Origin: Spirochaetaceae bacterium
Lineage (GTDB): Bacteria > Spirochaetota > Spirochaetia > SZUA-6 > Bin103
Direction of reading: 5' to 3'
Assembly (NCBI GenBank): GCA_028818385.1
Contig: JAPPNY010000228.1
Coordinates: forward strand, 1 to 14,170
DNA: 14,170 bases
Part shown: positions 6,944 to 13,048 of the stretch, piece by piece
Position numbering within the stretch: the first letter of the stretch is position 1
Layout: every line of letters starts with the position of its first letter
Program-made: the position numbers and the translations under genes
The notes under the pieces: generated by a model
Databases searched by the model: none
Told to the model about the DNA's origin: nothing
What the model saw: the letters and a program-made list of their open reading frames with translations, nothing else

Positions 6944-7978
6944 TCAGGCCGGGCTGCCGCTCAGACTCCTGAAGCTCACCATGCGGCCGCTTTCCTCGTC
7001 GTAGAGGTTTTGTCGGAAGCACCTGATCGTGTCGAACAGGGTCAGAACCGGCGCCCGCGCCATCAGCGGATGTGACCGGTGGCATCGTGGCAGGTAGTAA
7101 TAGGGGATCCTGGGATCCAGGTGATGGATGTGGTGGAAGCCGATGTTGCCGGTGAACCACTGCAGCACCGCGGGCAGCCGGAGATACGAGGCGCCGTCCA
7201 TGGCCGCCCGGACGAATTTCCAGTCTTCGTGCCGGCGCCAGTACACATCCTCGAACTGATGCTGCATGTAGAAGAGCCAGACCCCGATCAGCCCGGCGAG
7301 CCCGATCATCGGCAGGTATACCAGCACCAGGTACCGCCACCCGGCGAACAGCAGCATCGCCACGATCATCGCCGCGACCCCGAGGTTGGTGAGCAACAGG
7401 GAGCTTCGTCCCTTTCCCTTGGTGATCTTGCGCGGCAGGCGATGGTTGAGCACGAAGCTCCAGATCCAACCGAACAGCAGCAGGACCAGCGGATTGCGGT
7501 ATGCGCGGTAACCCAGGCGCGCCCATCGTGAGCGGCTCCGATACTCGGCCACCGTGATGGTCTGGATGTCGGTGTTGGTGCGGCGGTCGAGGTCGCCGGA
7601 GCTGGCGTGGTGGATGGCGTGGTTGTGCGACCAGTCGCGCAGCGGCGTGAGCGCCAGGATTCCGGCGAGATGGCCGACGAAGCCGTTCATGCGGCGGCTG
7701 CGGAACAGCGTGCCGTGGCCGGCGTCGTGCATGATGATGAAGTTGCGGATGTTGAACCCGGCGGCCAGCACCATGAACGGCAGGCACAGCCAATAGGAGA
7801 TCGGCATCACGATTGCCGCGGCGGTCATGCAGGCGAGGAACGGCACCACCGAGTTGCCCACGTTCCACCACGTGAGAAGGGTCGAGGGCTTTCGGTACGG
7901 AGCCATGGCGTCACGAAGCGATCGGATTTCATCCGCGCCCCACCCCTGTGCGCCGGAAGCCGGCGCCGCGGAACTCAT
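6944..7978 (-). CDS. Membrane fatty-acid (acyl-lipid) desaturase
   Basis: This integral-membrane di-iron desaturase introduces double bonds into membrane-lipid acyl chains. The protein has 344 aa from the ATG at 7978. Three histidine boxes are present: HDAGH (84-88), HAIHH (120-124) and HHIHH (282-286, in GNIGFHHIHH). QHQFEDVYW (239-247) is a further conserved stretch. Hydrophobic segments at about 43-75, 100-112, 163-178 and 197-235 give the usual membrane hairpins. The C-terminal part LQWFTGNIGFHHIHHLDPRI resembles the Bacillus Des delta-5 desaturase group, but the double-bond position cannot be told from sequence. A GTG two codons upstream (7984) is an alternative start. A TATAGT string lies just upstream of the start on the minus strand. 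The gene is divergent from the amidohydrolase gene and 9 bp from the aminotransferase gene. Confidence 0.92.
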   Translation of the reverse strand: MSSAAPASGAQGWGADEIRSLRDAMAPYRKPSTLLTWWNVGNSVVPFLACMTAAAIVMPISYWLCLPFMVLAAGFNIRNFIIMHDAGHGTLFRSRRMNGFVGHLAGILALTPLRDWSHNHAIHHASSGDLDRRTNTDIQTITVAEYRSRSRWARLGYRAYRNPLVLLLFGWIWSFVLNHRLPRKITKGKGRSSLLLTNLGVAAMIVAMLLFAGWRYLVLVYLPMIGLAGLIGVWLFYMQHQFEDVYWRRHEDWKFVRAAMDGASYLRLPAVLQWFTGNIGFHHIHHLDPRIPYYYLPRCHRSHPLMARAPVLTLFDTIRCFRQNLYDEESGRMVSFRSLSGSPA

Positions 7979-8033
7979 CTGCACCGGACTATAGCGAATC
8001 CCCGGCGCCGCGGCTACCCGTCGTCGCAGGCAC
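7979..8033. promoter_or_regulatory. Divergent intergenic region between desaturase and amidohydrolase genes
   Basis: Only about 55 bp separate two divergent genes, so both promoters must overlap here or extend into coding sequence. On the minus strand TATAGT (reverse complement of ACTATA at 7988-7993) could be a -10 element for the desaturase. It is so close to the start that the transcript would be leaderless or nearly so. No convincing -35 box is visible on either strand. Confidence 0.3.
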
Positions 8034-8942
8034 GTGTATCATGCCCGCGTGACCGACACGAGAGTGACCCTCGCCTCGCTGCGGTCGGTGCTGATCGACC
8101 GGGAGCGGAACATCGAGTTGGTGCGCGGCGCCTGCGCCCGCGCCGAGCGCGACGGGGCGCGCCTCCTGCTCTGCCCGGAGTTGCAGCTCACCGGCCACGG
8201 CGCCCACGACCTGATGGCCGGGAACGCGGAGCCGGTGCCGGACGGGCCGATGAGCCGGGAGCTGCTGGCGCTCTCGGAGCGTCACGGCCTCTGTCTGGTC
8301 TGCGGTATGGCCGAGCTGTCGGGCGGCGCCGTGTACAACTCGATGCTGGTCGCCGATCGCGGCCGCTATCTGGGCGTGCAGCGCAAGATACACATGTCCC
8401 GCGACGAGTACGTCTACTTCGGCTGCGGCGAGTCGGTCGAGCGCTTCGACATCGGCGAGCTGTCGTTCGGCATCACGATCTGCTACGACAACAACTTCCA
8501 GGAGTTGTCCCTGGCGCACGCCCTGCACGACGTGGACGTGATCCTGGCGCCGCACGCCGCGCGGCGCGGCGAATGGCCGGCCGAGCCCGACGCCGGGTTC
8601 CTGCGCGGGATGATCGAGTTGCAGCAATCGGGTTGGAAGCGCCAGCACTGCGCCCGCGCCATCGAAGCGAACGCGTACGTGCTGATCTGCAACGTCGTCG
8701 GCCCCGCCACCGAGGGGCTGCCGGGGGTGGTGGCCAACCACGTCGGCACCGTCCTGGCCGTCGCTCCGAACGGCGACGTGATCCATGAGACGCAGGTCGA
8801 CGGACTGGAAGACGAGATCGTCACGCTTTCGCTCTCCGCGAGCGCGCGCGAGTTCAACCGCGGCCCGACCCGCAGCCGCCGCTGGGGTACCAGCCTGCGC
8901 ATCCTGGAGCAGGCGTTCGCCTACCGGCGCGACCGCTTGTAA
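8034..8942 (+). CDS. Nitrilase-superfamily carbon-nitrogen hydrolase (amidase type)
   Basis: This is a cytoplasmic amidohydrolase of the nitrilase superfamily, 302 aa. The Glu-Lys-Cys catalytic triad is complete: Glu49 in LLLCPELQLTG, Lys118 in VQRKIHMS and Cys150 in GITICYDNNFQE. The conserved Tyr/Asn region (GGAVYNSMLV, 97-106) and the later RAIEANAYVLICNVVG also fit. Features point to the amidase or carbamoyl-amidase branches rather than true nitrilases, but the substrate is unknown. The start is uncertain: GTG at 8034 keeps the full frame, while GTG at 8049 or 8061 would begin closer to the first beta strand (RVTLASL); none has a strong ribosome-binding site. It is first in a same-strand run with a sugar isomerase-like gene (37 bp on) and a Gfo/Idh dehydrogenase, suggesting it removes an amide or carbamoyl group from a sugar- or polyol-like substrate. 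Confidence 0.88.
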   Translation: MYHARVTDTRVTLASLRSVLIDRERNIELVRGACARAERDGARLLLCPELQLTGHGAHDLMAGNAEPVPDGPMSRELLALSERHGLCLVCGMAELSGGAVYNSMLVADRGRYLGVQRKIHMSRDEYVYFGCGESVERFDIGELSFGITICYDNNFQELSLAHALHDVDVILAPHAARRGEWPAEPDAGFLRGMIELQQSGWKRQHCARAIEANAYVLICNVVGPATEGLPGVVANHVGTVLAVAPNGDVIHETQVDGLEDEIVTLSLSASAREFNRGPTRSRRWGTSLRILEQAFAYRRDRL

Positions 8943-8968
8943 CAGGCCGACTCCAACAAACCATGAAC

Positions 8969-8974
8969 GAGGTG
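8969..8974 (+). promoter_or_regulatory. Ribosome-binding site of the TIM-barrel isomerase gene
   Basis: GAGGTG followed by five bases (ATAAC) precedes the GTG at 8980 and decides that start against the longer open frame. A six-codon ORF (ATG at 8963, stop TGA at 8981-8983) spans this site and overlaps the start as GTGA; it may be chance or may couple initiation. Confidence 0.65.
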
Positions 8975-8979
8975 ATAAC

Positions 8980-9810
8980 GTGAAGCTGGCACTCTCCGTA
9001 CGGGTGGCCGAGGGGTTCGGGGACAAGCGGCGGGCGACCGCCTCCCTGGACGATCTGGCCCGCATCGCGTGCGACAACGGTTACGCCGCGCTCTGCATGC
9101 GCGCGTCGCAGCTCGGCACCCACTCTCCGCCCGAAGAGGTCCGCCGCGGGCGCCAGACCCTGGACGCGGCTGGTCTGGCCGTGTCGATGGTGACCGGCGA
9201 TTTCCCGATCCCGGAGAACGACGACGTGCGCGGACCGGAAGCGCTGCGCGACATCGGCCCCTACCTCGACCTGGCCGAGTCGCTCGGCAGCGATCTGTTG
9301 AGGATGTGCATGAAATCAGACGAGGACATCCCGCACGCGCAGCGAGCGGCTGATCAGGCGGCGGAGCGCGGCCTCCGCCTCGCGCACCAGTGCCACACGC
9401 GCAGCCTCTTCGAGGAGGTGGACCGGTCGCTGGACGTGCTGGCCGCGATCGACCGCCCCAACTTCGGGTTGATCTACGAACCGGCCAACCTCGACCACGC
9501 CGGGCAGGAGTACGGAGCGTCGACCATCCGCCGCTTCGCCCCTCACATCGTCAACGTCTATCTGCAGAACCACCGCGTCCATCCGCAGGGCGCCGACTCC
9601 ATGGGCACCTGGTGCCGTGGAGCGGTCCCCTTCGATCACGTGCCGATGTGGGAGCCGGGGCTGCCCTTCGACGCCATCCTGGCCGCGCTGGGCGACGCCG
9701 GCTACGACGGCTACGTCACCGTGCACCAGGCGTTCGCCAGCCTGAGCGGCCCGGCCGAGGCCGCGGCCCGCACCGCCGACTACCTGCGGTCGATCGCGCC
9801 CTTCGACTGA
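8980..9810 (+). CDS. Sugar phosphate isomerase/epimerase-like TIM barrel (AP-endonuclease 2 fold)
   Basis: The 276-aa protein has the fold of xylose isomerase-like and IolE-type enzymes, which isomerise, epimerise or dehydrate sugars and inositols using a divalent metal. Recognisable stretches are the N-terminal strand KLALSVRVAEGFG, then NGYAALCMRASQLG, GLAVSMVTGDFP, GSDLLRM, GLRLAHQCHT (131-140), FGLIYEPANLDHAG (162-175, probable metal ligand Glu167), VNVYLQNHRVHP (191-202) and YDGYVTVHQAF (242-252). The last strand ends in His249, where many relatives have a metal-binding Glu, so the metal site may differ from the standard one. The GTG start at 8980 follows GAGGTG. The stop overlaps the next start (TGATG), so isomerase and dehydrogenase are translationally coupled and probably act consecutively. 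Substrate unknown. Confidence 0.85.
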   Translation: MKLALSVRVAEGFGDKRRATASLDDLARIACDNGYAALCMRASQLGTHSPPEEVRRGRQTLDAAGLAVSMVTGDFPIPENDDVRGPEALRDIGPYLDLAESLGSDLLRMCMKSDEDIPHAQRAADQAAERGLRLAHQCHTRSLFEEVDRSLDVLAAIDRPNFGLIYEPANLDHAGQEYGASTIRRFAPHIVNVYLQNHRVHPQGADSMGTWCRGAVPFDHVPMWEPGLPFDAILAALGDAGYDGYVTVHQAFASLSGPAEAAARTADYLRSIAPFD

Positions 9811-10922
9811 TGGCCGCCGCGCGGCCGCTCGGCGTGGGCGTGATCGGCGCCACCGGCAATATCGGCCGCAGGTACCGCGCCGAGCTGCGCGCGATTCCGG
9901 AGCAGGCGCGTATCGTCGCGCTCTGCGCGCGCCGCATCGAGCGGCTCCGGCGGGCGCGGGACGAGGACGGCGCCGGGCTGATCACCACCGACTGGCGGGA
10001 GGTCGTGGATCACCCCGACGTGGAGGTGGTGCTCATCGCGACGCCCGATGACCAGCACGTCGATCCGGCCCTGGCGTGCGCCGCGGCCGGCAGGCACCTG
10101 ATCTGTGAGAAACCGGTGGCGCGTACCGCAGCCGAGGCCGCGGCGATCCGGGACGCGTACCGCGACAGGGGGCTCGGCCACTTCGTGCCGTTCTGGAGCC
10201 GCTACGAGCCGCCGCTCGCACGCGCGCGGGAGCTGATCGCCGGTGGCGCGGTCGGCCGCGTGCGCTGGTTCACCTATCGCCGGCACATGCCGCGCACCGC
10301 GGGCAGCGCATTCACGTGGCGCGACGACGCGGCCGTGTCGACCGCCGGAGCCGTCGCCGACCTGGGCGTGCACATGATCGACGTGCTGCGCTGGATGCTG
10401 GACGAAGAGCCGCGGCGCGTGCTGGCGCACGGCCAGGTGCTGGAGTCCTCCAAGCCGTACGCGGGCGAGCTCGACATGCTGGAGGCGCAGGCCCGCACCG
10501 AGGCGGACGACGCGCGCCGCCCCTCCGCCTGGGACCACGGCACGGTGCTGGTGGAGCTGTCGGGAGGCGCGGCCGGCGTGCTGATGACCTCGGAGTCGGC
10601 GCGGGTGCGCGGCGGCCTGTCGCCGGAGCTCGAGATTCACGGTGAGACGGCCTCGCTCGCCGCCGACTCGGCGACTGGACGGATCGAGCTGCTGCGGGGC
10701 GAAGGAACGCCGCACGTGGAGACGGTGGCGACCGACCCCGGGGTCAACCGCTTCGGCACCTGGGTCCTGCCGGCGCTCCGCGAGCGGGCGGCAGCGCCGG
10801 GGGCCGCATGCGAGCATCCGGATCTCGACGACGGCGTGCACGCCGCGCGCTACGTCGACGCCTGCCTGAACTCAGCCGAAACCGGAGCCTGGGAGTCCGT
10901 CGAAACGCCGCGCCAGCGGTGA
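9810..10922 (+). CDS. Gfo/Idh/MocA-family NAD(P)-dependent oxidoreductase
   Basis: This is a 370-aa dehydrogenase of the glucose-fructose oxidoreductase/inositol dehydrogenase family. The N-terminal Rossmann fold has GVGVIGATGNIG (8-19; glycines 13, 16 and 19). The family motif CEKPVAR holds Glu100-Lys101-Pro102. The C-terminal domain has GAVADLGVHMIDVLRWM (180-196), where Asp184 and His188 match the catalytic Asp-xxx-His arrangement. Such enzymes oxidise a hydroxyl of a sugar, inositol or related polyol with NAD(P)+. The ATG overlaps the stop of the isomerase gene by one base (TGATG); the much longer upstream open frame is a shadow of that gene. It is the last gene of the plus-strand run and is followed by two hairpins. 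Together with the isomerase and amidohydrolase it suggests breakdown of a substituted sugar or polyol. Confidence 0.93.
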   Translation: MAAARPLGVGVIGATGNIGRRYRAELRAIPEQARIVALCARRIERLRRARDEDGAGLITTDWREVVDHPDVEVVLIATPDDQHVDPALACAAAGRHLICEKPVARTAAEAAAIRDAYRDRGLGHFVPFWSRYEPPLARARELIAGGAVGRVRWFTYRRHMPRTAGSAFTWRDDAAVSTAGAVADLGVHMIDVLRWMLDEEPRRVLAHGQVLESSKPYAGELDMLEAQARTEADDARRPSAWDHGTVLVELSGGAAGVLMTSESARVRGGLSPELEIHGETASLAADSATGRIELLRGEGTPHVETVATDPGVNRFGTWVLPALRERAAAPGAACEHPDLDDGVHAARYVDACLNSAETGAWESVETPRQR

Positions 10923-10955
10923 TGCGGCGGACTCCCGGGAAAGGGCCGGGATGGG

Positions 10956-10986
10956 CGAACACCGGAGCCATCGGCGACGGTGTTCG
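10956..10986. terminator. Hairpin 1 in the convergent gap
   Basis: CGAACACCG (10956-10964) pairs perfectly with CGGTGTTCG (10978-10986) across a 13-base loop. It lies 33 bp after the dehydrogenase stop, between convergent genes, where a terminator is expected. There is no T-run on either strand, so it is not a classic intrinsic terminator. Confidence 0.5.
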
Positions 10987-11000
10987 GGCGGGGCGACCGT

Positions 11001-11027
11001 CGAACCGCCGCGCTGACCGGCGGTTCG
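11001..11027. terminator. Hairpin 2 in the convergent gap, probable bidirectional terminator
   Basis: CGAACCGCCG (11001-11010) pairs perfectly over 10 bp with CGGCGGTTCG (11018-11027) around a 7-base loop (CGCTGAC). It ends 7 bp from the SDR stop codon and could serve transcription from both sides. No U-tract follows, as is common in GC-rich genomes. Its arms begin and end like those of hairpin 1. Confidence 0.55.
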
Positions 11028-11034
11028 GAGGCGC

Positions 11035-11784
11035 CTACCCGCGCCCGAACAGAGGCATTCCCGTGGCCATCACGGTGATGAACGGCACGTTCGCGTTCAG
11101 CGGCAGCGACGCCATGTAGAGCACGGCGTCGGCCACGTTCTGGACGTCGATGCGCGGCTCTGGCCGCACCGACCCGTCCGGCTGCAGCACGCCGTCGTTC
11201 ATCCGCTCGGTCATCTCCGTGGCCGCGTTGCCGATGTCGATCTGGCCGCAGGCGATGTCGAAGGCGCGCCCGTCCAGGGCGGTGGACCGGGTCAGGCCGG
11301 CGACCCCGAACTTGGAGGCCGTGTAGGCGGCGGCGTTCGGCCGCGGCACCTGCGCCGAAACCGAGCCGTTGTTGACGATGCGGCCGCCGCGCGGGCGCTG
11401 GCTCTTCATCAGCGCCATCGCCTGCCGCGTGCACAGGAAGGTGCCGGTGAGGTTGATGTCGATCACCATCCGCCACTGGTCGACGTCGAGCTCGTCGGCG
11501 GGCACCGCGGCCGTGTTCGTGCCGGCGTTGTTGAACAGCAGGTCGAGCCGGCCGTGGTCCTGCCGGATACGGTCGAACAGCGCCGCGACCGCGTCGGCGT
11601 CCGTCACGTCCGACGGCACGGCGATCGCCCGTTCGGGGCTCCGTGCCCGCTCCACGGTCTCCTGGAGCGCGGCTGCCCGCCTTCCCGACAGGTAGACGGT
11701 GTAGCCGTTCGCGCACAGCGTCAGCGCCGTGGCGCGCCCCACGCCGCTGCCGGCGCCGGTCACGAGCGCGATGGGACCGCTCAC
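11035..11784 (-). CDS. Short-chain dehydrogenase/reductase (SDR), classical type
   Basis: This is a 249-aa classical SDR that oxidises or reduces a hydroxyl/carbonyl group with NAD(P)(H). Motifs in order are the nucleotide loop TGAGSGVG (9-16), Asp59-Val60 near the adenine, NNAG (85-88) and the catalytic set Asn111 (DINLTG), Ser141/Ser143 (NNGSVSAQ), Tyr154 and Lys158 (YTASK). Arg35-Arg36 after the second strand (SGRR) would favour NADP(H); this is an inference from charge. The C-terminal tail ends [13 protein letters not shown]. The GTG start at 11784 is preceded by GGGAG six bases away. The gene is divergent from the PhyH-family gene and convergent with the dehydrogenase gene. Substrate unknown. 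Confidence 0.93.
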   Translation of the reverse strand: MSGPIALVTGAGSGVGRATALTLCANGYTVYLSGRRAAALQETVERARSPERAIAVPSDVTDADAVAALFDRIRQDHGRLDLLFNNAGTNTAAVPADELDVDQWRMVIDINLTGTFLCTRQAMALMKSQRPRGGRIVNNGSVSAQVPRPNAAAYTASKFGVAGLTRSTALDGRAFDIACGQIDIGNAATEMTERMNDGVLQPDGSVRPEPRIDVQNVADAVLYMASLPLNANVPFITVMATGMPLFGRG

Positions 11785-11876
11785 GACCCGCTCCCGCGGG
11801 AACGGTTCACAGAGCCGTGCCGCTGCTCTACGTTGTGCATGAAGCTGTCCTCTGGATGGCTGTCCGGTGGTTCGGA
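11785..11876. promoter_or_regulatory. Divergent intergenic region, SDR and PhyH genes
   Basis: These 92 bp must carry the start signals of both divergent genes. The minus-strand GGGAG at 11791-11795 is the probable SDR ribosome-binding site. On the plus strand GGTGG (11867-11871) lies 5-6 bases before the chosen PhyH ATG and is a weak site. No clear -35/-10 pair or operator is visible. Confidence 0.35.
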
Positions 11877-12683
11877 ATGTTGAATGACGATCACGTGATG
11901 CACTTTATCGCCTTTGGCTACGTGCCTCTACGCGGGCTGTTCAGCCGCGCGGAGGCGGCTGCCTTGCGCGAGGAGTTCGACCGCCTTCTGCTCGAGGAGT
12001 TCCCGGACTTCGACGGCTCGCAGAGCAGGGACGTCGCCCGCATCTGCGAGCACGGCGAGCGCCACGCGGCGCTGCTTGCCGACGAGCGGCTGCTGGACAT
12101 TCCCCGCAAGATCCTCGGCCACGACTTCGTGTACGAGGGATCGGCGGGCCACGGTCACGTGGGCGACACCCCCTGGCACGGCGGCAGCGGCGTGGTCACG
12201 TGGGGGCTCCCGCACATCAAGGTGTCGCTGTACCTGGACGACCTGACCGCGGATGACGGCTGCCTGCGCGTCGTGCCCGGCGCGCACCGCAACTACCTGC
12301 GCTTCGTGGATCCGCGCTGGGCGCAGGCCCCGGACTACTACCTGCCGCTGCGCAACCGCAACACGACGGAGCAGTTCCGGCCGTGGGGGCTGCGCCCGGA
12401 CGAGGTGCCGCACATCCCGCTTGAGTCGAGCCTGGGCGACGTGCTGGTGTTCACGGAGGACATCCCGCACGCCGCCTTCGGCGGTCCCGGCCTGCGCGTG
12501 CAGCTCGCCATCGCGTTCATGGCCAACCCGGTCAGCGCCGAGCAGCAGGGGTGGCTGAAGGAGCGCCAGGCCTCCGGAGGAGAGCTCCGGCCGCCGCGCA
12601 GCTTCATCGAAAGCGGCGATCCCCGCATGCGCAAGATGGTGCAGCCGCTGGTCGACCTGGGCTTCGAGCCCCGGGACACGTAA
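11877..12683 (+). CDS. PhyH-family Fe(II)/2-oxoglutarate-dependent oxygenase with H-G-G metal motif
   Basis: This is a 268-aa protein of the phytanoyl-CoA dioxygenase family, cupin-fold enzymes that usually hydroxylate a C-H bond using Fe(II), O2 and 2-oxoglutarate. The family core is plain: [13 protein letters not shown] (93-105), [11 protein letters not shown] (112-122), [13 protein letters not shown] (126-138) and [17 protein letters not shown] (187-203), with distal ligand His198 and 2OG-binding Arg207. In most relatives the first metal motif is WHxD; here it reads Trp100-His101-Gly102-Gly103, so the carboxylate ligand is missing. Loss of that Asp is known in Fe/2OG halogenases (HxA in SyrB2, HxG in WelO5). 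Either chlorination/bromination or an inactive or altered enzyme is therefore possible. The start is taken at ATG 11877; ATG 11856 is an in-frame alternative. Substrate unknown; probably cytoplasmic. Confidence 0.88.
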   Translation: MLNDDHVMHFIAFGYVPLRGLFSRAEAAALREEFDRLLLEEFPDFDGSQSRDVARICEHGERHAALLADERLLDIPRKILGHDFVYEGSAGHGHVGDTPWHGGSGVVTWGLPHIKVSLYLDDLTADDGCLRVVPGAHRNYLRFVDPRWAQAPDYYLPLRNRNTTEQFRPWGLRPDEVPHIPLESSLGDVLVFTEDIPHAAFGGPGLRVQLAIAFMANPVSAEQQGWLKERQASGGELRPPRSFIESGDPRMRKMVQPLVDLGFEPRDT

Positions 12684-12852
12684 TCGGGCGGACAAGCGGT
12701 CCATCCCGCACGTTCTTGCTCCGTGAAGCGGTAGCGCCAACTCGCGCGCTGTTACCGATAGAACACGCGCCGACTTCCTGCGGATGCCGCGTCACGGTGA
12801 CATCGAGCCCGCCGGCCGGTAGGATCCCGTCAGGGGCGGAGGCGCCGGAGAG
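12684..12852. other. Intergenic stretch with one small palindrome
   Basis: This non-coding gap of 169 bp precedes the small coiled-coil gene. It contains the 11-bp dyad GTCAC-G-GTGAC (12791-12801), which could be an operator, and no convincing promoter or RNA structure. No longer ORF with recognisable protein features is seen. Confidence 0.3.
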
Positions 12853-13041
12853 GTGAAGCAGTCGAGAGGGGGATTGAAAGGCATCGAAAGCAGGCTGCGG
12901 GACGAGATGCAGGCCGGCTTCAGGGAGCTCACCGCGCGGGTCAACATCGGCGACCGGCTGTCCAAGGTCGAGGGAGTCATCGAAGGGATGTTCTGGGGCG
13001 CCCGCAACCAGCCGGACAAGCCGGGAGAAGGCGCCGCGTAA
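12853..13041 (+). CDS. Small hypothetical protein, probable short coiled coil
   Basis: This is a 62-aa ORF with no function I can assign. The middle (about residues 10-45) is charged and helical, with hydrophobic residues spaced 3 and 4 apart: Met19, Phe23, Leu26, Val30, then Ile32, Leu36, Val39 and Ile42. This pattern suggests a short coiled coil or helical hairpin. It is followed by GMFWGARNQPDKPGEGAA, an aromatic turn and a flexible tail. It reads like a real protein rather than a GC shadow because of the coherent Glu/Lys/Arg-rich helix. The start is unsure: GTG 12853 directly follows GGAGAG with no spacer, TTG 12874 follows AGGGGGA, and ATG 12907 is internal. It ends 7 bp from the convergent ThDP enzyme gene. 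It could be a small regulatory or partner protein. Confidence 0.5.
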   Translation: MKQSRGGLKGIESRLRDEMQAGFRELTARVNIGDRLSKVEGVIEGMFWGARNQPDKPGEGAA

Positions 13042-13048
13042 CGGCTCG

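Noticed and set aside
9390..9809. N-terminal extension of the Gfo/Idh gene (510-codon frame)
   Set aside because: It lies in another frame of the TIM-barrel gene and has no family pattern; the Rossmann motif begins right after the ATG at 9810.
9780..10841. A 353-codon minus-strand frame opposite the Gfo/Idh gene
   Set aside because: Arg/His/Gly/Ala-rich antisense shadow with no recognisable motif.
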